From Hyalangium gracile (GTDB lineage: Bacteria > Myxococcota > Myxococcia > Myxococcales > Myxococcaceae), in the NCBI RefSeq assembly GCF_020103725.1, contig NZ_JAHXBG010000003.1, positions 1-64,000 of the forward strand: DNA of 64,000 bases, read 5' to 3'. Shown one piece after another: positions 62,069-64,000 of this stretch. Position 1 is the first letter of the stretch; every line of letters starts with the position of its first letter. Both the position numbers and the translations under genes were made by a program. Below the pieces are notes generated by a model that searched no databases, was not told the DNA's origin, and worked only from the letters and a program-made list of their open reading frames with translations.

Positions 62069-63495
62069 GGCGCAACCTGCGCCGGCCCATGGGTGAACTG
62101 GGGCCCCTGCGTGGTGAGGCCCAGCGTGAAGCGCAGGGCGGACTCCAGCTCGGGGAGCATGAAGTGGAAGCCCTGGCGCTCGGCGGCCTCGGGGCGGACG
62201 TGGGCGCCCTCCAGCACGGTCTCCTGGCCCATCTCTCCAAAGAGGGTGCGCACCGCCACCGCCGGCAGCGGGAACACCGCCGGACGGGAGAGCACCCGCC
62301 CCAGCGTCCGCGCGAAGTCCCCCTGGCGCACCGGCTGGGGGGACACGGCATTCACCGGCCCGCGCAGCTCCGGGGTGAAGAGGGCGAAGTGCGTCAGGCC
62401 CACCACGTCCTCGAGCGAGATCCAGCTCATCCACTGCCGGCCGCTGCCCAGGGGCCCGCCGCCGCCCATGCGGAAGGCCGGCGCCATCTTCGCCAGCGCC
62501 CCTCCCCGCGCGTCCAGCACCACGCCGGTGCGCAGGTGCACCACCCGGATGCCCGCCTCCTCCGCGGGCGCCGTGGCCGCCTCCCACGCCCGGCAGACGG
62601 TGGCCAGGAAGCCCTCGCCCGGGGGGCTCACCTCCGTCACCACCTCGTCCTGGCGGTTGCCGTAGAAGCCGATGCCCGTCAGGCACACCAGCACCCGAGG
62701 CTTCTTCTGGAGCCGGGCCAGCCCCTCGCACAGCACGCGCGTGCCGTCCGTCCGGCTGCGGAGGATGGTCTCCTTGGCCTGGGGCGTCCACCGCTGGGCC
62801 ACGTTCTCGCCCGCAAGGTGCACCACCGCGTCCACGCCCTCCAGCGCCGCCACGTCGAGCTCGCCCTTGGCGGGGTTCCACGCCACGTCCCCCCGCGCCG
62901 CGTTCGGGCGGCCTCGCACCAGCCGCCGCACCTGGTGCCCGCCCGTGGTGAGGAAGGGCACCAGCGCGCCTCCCACCAGCCCGGTGGCTCCCGTCACCGC
63001 CACCGTGAGCGGCCCCTGCCCGGCGAAGGCCGCGTGCCGCCGCAGGTCCTCTCGCGTCAGCGCGTGCCGGTACGCGAACATCCGCTCCAGCCGGCGGCGA
63101 ATCATCCCGCCACCGAAGGCCCGGCCCGCGGCGCCCAGCGGCGGCGCGTACACCACCTCGTCCTCCAGCACGGAGGAGTCCGGAGGCTCGGGCCACACCC
63201 GGTGGGTGTGCACCCAGCTCGCGAAGGGCCCGGACACCTGCTCGTCCTGGAAGAGCGAGCCCTCGATGTACTTCGTGTGCCGCGCCTCCCACCGCTGGGC
63301 CACGGGCCCTATCCGGATGCGCACCACCACCCGTGCGCCCTCCTGGATGCCGTCCCCGCTGCGCTCCAGCACCTCGGTCGTCTCCCAGGGAGGCGTCAGC
63401 CGCTCGAAGGCTCCCTCCCGGGCATGCCAGGAGAACAGCTCCGAGGCAGGCACTGGCATCCGGCTGCGTGCGTCGAACATCAACGACTTGCCCAT
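62065..63495 (-). CDS. SRPBCC domain fused to TIGR01777-type NAD epimerase
   Basis: 476 residues. An SRPBCC-type lipid/ligand-binding fold (about 5-155) is fused to a short-chain dehydrogenase-like epimerase (about 165-465) that carries TGATGLVGGAL and the family's GIGFYGNR, GTRVLCEGL and MSWISLEDVVGL segments. Both parts also exist as separate proteins in other bacteria. GGAGG five bases before the ATG supports the start at 63495. The substrate is unknown. It is divergent from the Sua5/YrdC gene. Confidence 0.9.
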   Translation of the reverse strand: MGKSLMFDARSRMPVPASELFSWHAREGAFERLTPPWETTEVLERSGDGIQEGARVVVRIRIGPVAQRWEARHTKYIEGSLFQDEQVSGPFASWVHTHRVWPEPPDSSVLEDEVVYAPPLGAAGRAFGGGMIRRRLERMFAYRHALTREDLRRHAAFAGQGPLTVAVTGATGLVGGALVPFLTTGGHQVRRLVRGRPNAARGDVAWNPAKGELDVAALEGVDAVVHLAGENVAQRWTPQAKETILRSRTDGTRVLCEGLARLQKKPRVLVCLTGIGFYGNRQDEVVTEVSPPGEGFLATVCRAWEAATAPAEEAGIRVVHLRTGVVLDARGGALAKMAPAFRMGGGGPLGSGRQWMSWISLEDVVGLTHFALFTPELRGPVNAVSPQPVRQGDFARTLGRVLSRPAVFPLPAVAVRTLFGEMGQETVLEGAHVRPEAAERQGFHFMLPELESALRFTLGLTTQGPQFTHGPAQVAP

Positions 63496-63528
63496 GACCC
63501 CTCCAGGCCGCGACAGTGAAGGCCGCGC

Positions 63529-64000
63529 ATGCTTACTCCGGAGCTTCTGAAACGCGCAGTGGAAATCCTCCGCCAGGGAGGCGTCGTCGCCCTGCCCACC
63601 GAGACCGTCTACGGCCTGGCCGCCAATGCCGAGGACGAGCTGGCGGTGCGCCGCGTCTTCGCCATCAAGGGGCGCCCTGCCACCCACCCCCTCATCGTCC
63701 ACCTGGCGGGCGTCGACGCCCTGCCGGACTGGGCCCGCTCCATCCCGGAGGAGGCCCGGCGCCTGGCCGCCGCCTTCTGGCCCGGCCCCCTCACCCTGGT
63801 GCTGCCGCGCACCTCCCGCGCCACGGACGCCGTCACCGGAGGCCAGGACACCGTCGCCCTGCGGGTGCCCGCCCACCCGGTGGCCCTCGCCGTGCTCCGC
63901 GAGCTCGGGGGTGGGCTTGCGGCCCCCAGCGCCAACCGCTTCGGCCGTGTCAGCCCCACCACCGCCGAGCATGTGCGCCATGATCTCGGAAACGACGTGG
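63529..64000 (+). CDS. Sua5/YciO/YrdC-type threonylcarbamoyl-AMP synthase, partial
   Basis: The N-terminal 157 residues are present; the gene leaves the right edge. YrdC-fold landmarks are seen: PTETVYGLAANA near residue 24, AIKGRP, PLIVHL, FWPGPLTLVL and APSANRFG. The family makes threonylcarbamoyl-AMP for the t6A modification of tRNA. GAAGG precedes the ATG. Whether it has the extra C-terminal Sua5 domain cannot be seen. Confidence 0.88.
   Translation, partial: MLTPELLKRAVEILRQGGVVALPTETVYGLAANAEDELAVRRVFAIKGRPATHPLIVHLAGVDALPDWARSIPEEARRLAAAFWPGPLTLVLPRTSRATDAVTGGQDTVALRVPAHPVALAVLRELGGGLAAPSANRFGRVSPTTAEHVRHDLGNDV

Overview
This window is a high-GC chromosomal segment that reads as a myxobacterium (Myxococcota, probably suborder Cystobacterineae). 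The main evidence is PilA-type pilins driven by sigma-54 promoters, two sigma-54 enhancer-binding proteins, a Ser/Thr kinase with a PEGA domain, a small PKS-NRPS line, DUF5011/HYR repeat surface proteins, a MYXO-CTERM-like sorting tail and a SitA-like toxin lipoprotein. Genes are dense, often overlap by 4 bp (ATGA or GTGA), and lie on both strands. No rRNA, tRNA, CRISPR array or insertion sequence was recognised.

Layout. 1-10035: two very large cell-surface repeat proteins on the minus strand flank a tandem duplication (period about 0.92 kb) of a type IV pilin gene; each copy keeps its own sigma-54 promoter and terminator. 10282-13169: a GAF-AAA-HTH sigma-54 activator is divergent from ahpC-ahpD, which carries a good sigma-54 promoter and an upstream palindrome. 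13304-16776: a SitA-like toxin lipoprotein is translationally coupled to a probable immunity partner. 16895-25547: a three-gene biosynthetic operon encodes PKS (ACP-KS-AT-AT-ACP), NRPS (docking-C-A-PCP, glycine code) and a thioesterase-like protein with a Cys nucleophile and an otherwise missing triad. 25945-29527: a lipoprotein, an aminotransferase, and an arsenosugar-type radical SAM gene with its peroxidase-like partner.

29470-38046 is a mixed block: a secreted protein with a possible His/Cys dyad, an MFS transporter, a class 3 lipase, a zinc dehydrogenase, a phosphoribosyltransferase-like protein, an AlkA-type glycosylase, and a Rieske/FAD oxidoreductase coupled to a hemerythrin. 38269-41252 is the most unusual unit: a GvpA-like mini-protein, a PAS histidine kinase, a lone receiver and a GvpF/L protein in one tight operon, with no other gas vesicle genes here. 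41259-50000 holds a Kv-type channel, a LysR/EamA pair, a GFA-family protein, a CPBP protease, an AraC regulator, a HAD hydrolase, and a TPR protein with a lipoprotein.

50032-54366 is a signalling operon (Ser/Thr kinase, a periplasmic or outer-membrane TPR protein, FHA-type sigma-54 activator). 54461-57368 holds a GON/LamG surface protein, a GrpB pseudogene and an FmdB zinc ribbon. 57397-62004 is a GldA/GldF/GldG-like ABC operon ending in a DUF4340 protein. The window closes with an SRPBCC-epimerase fusion and the start of a Sua5/YrdC gene. Genes at both edges are incomplete.
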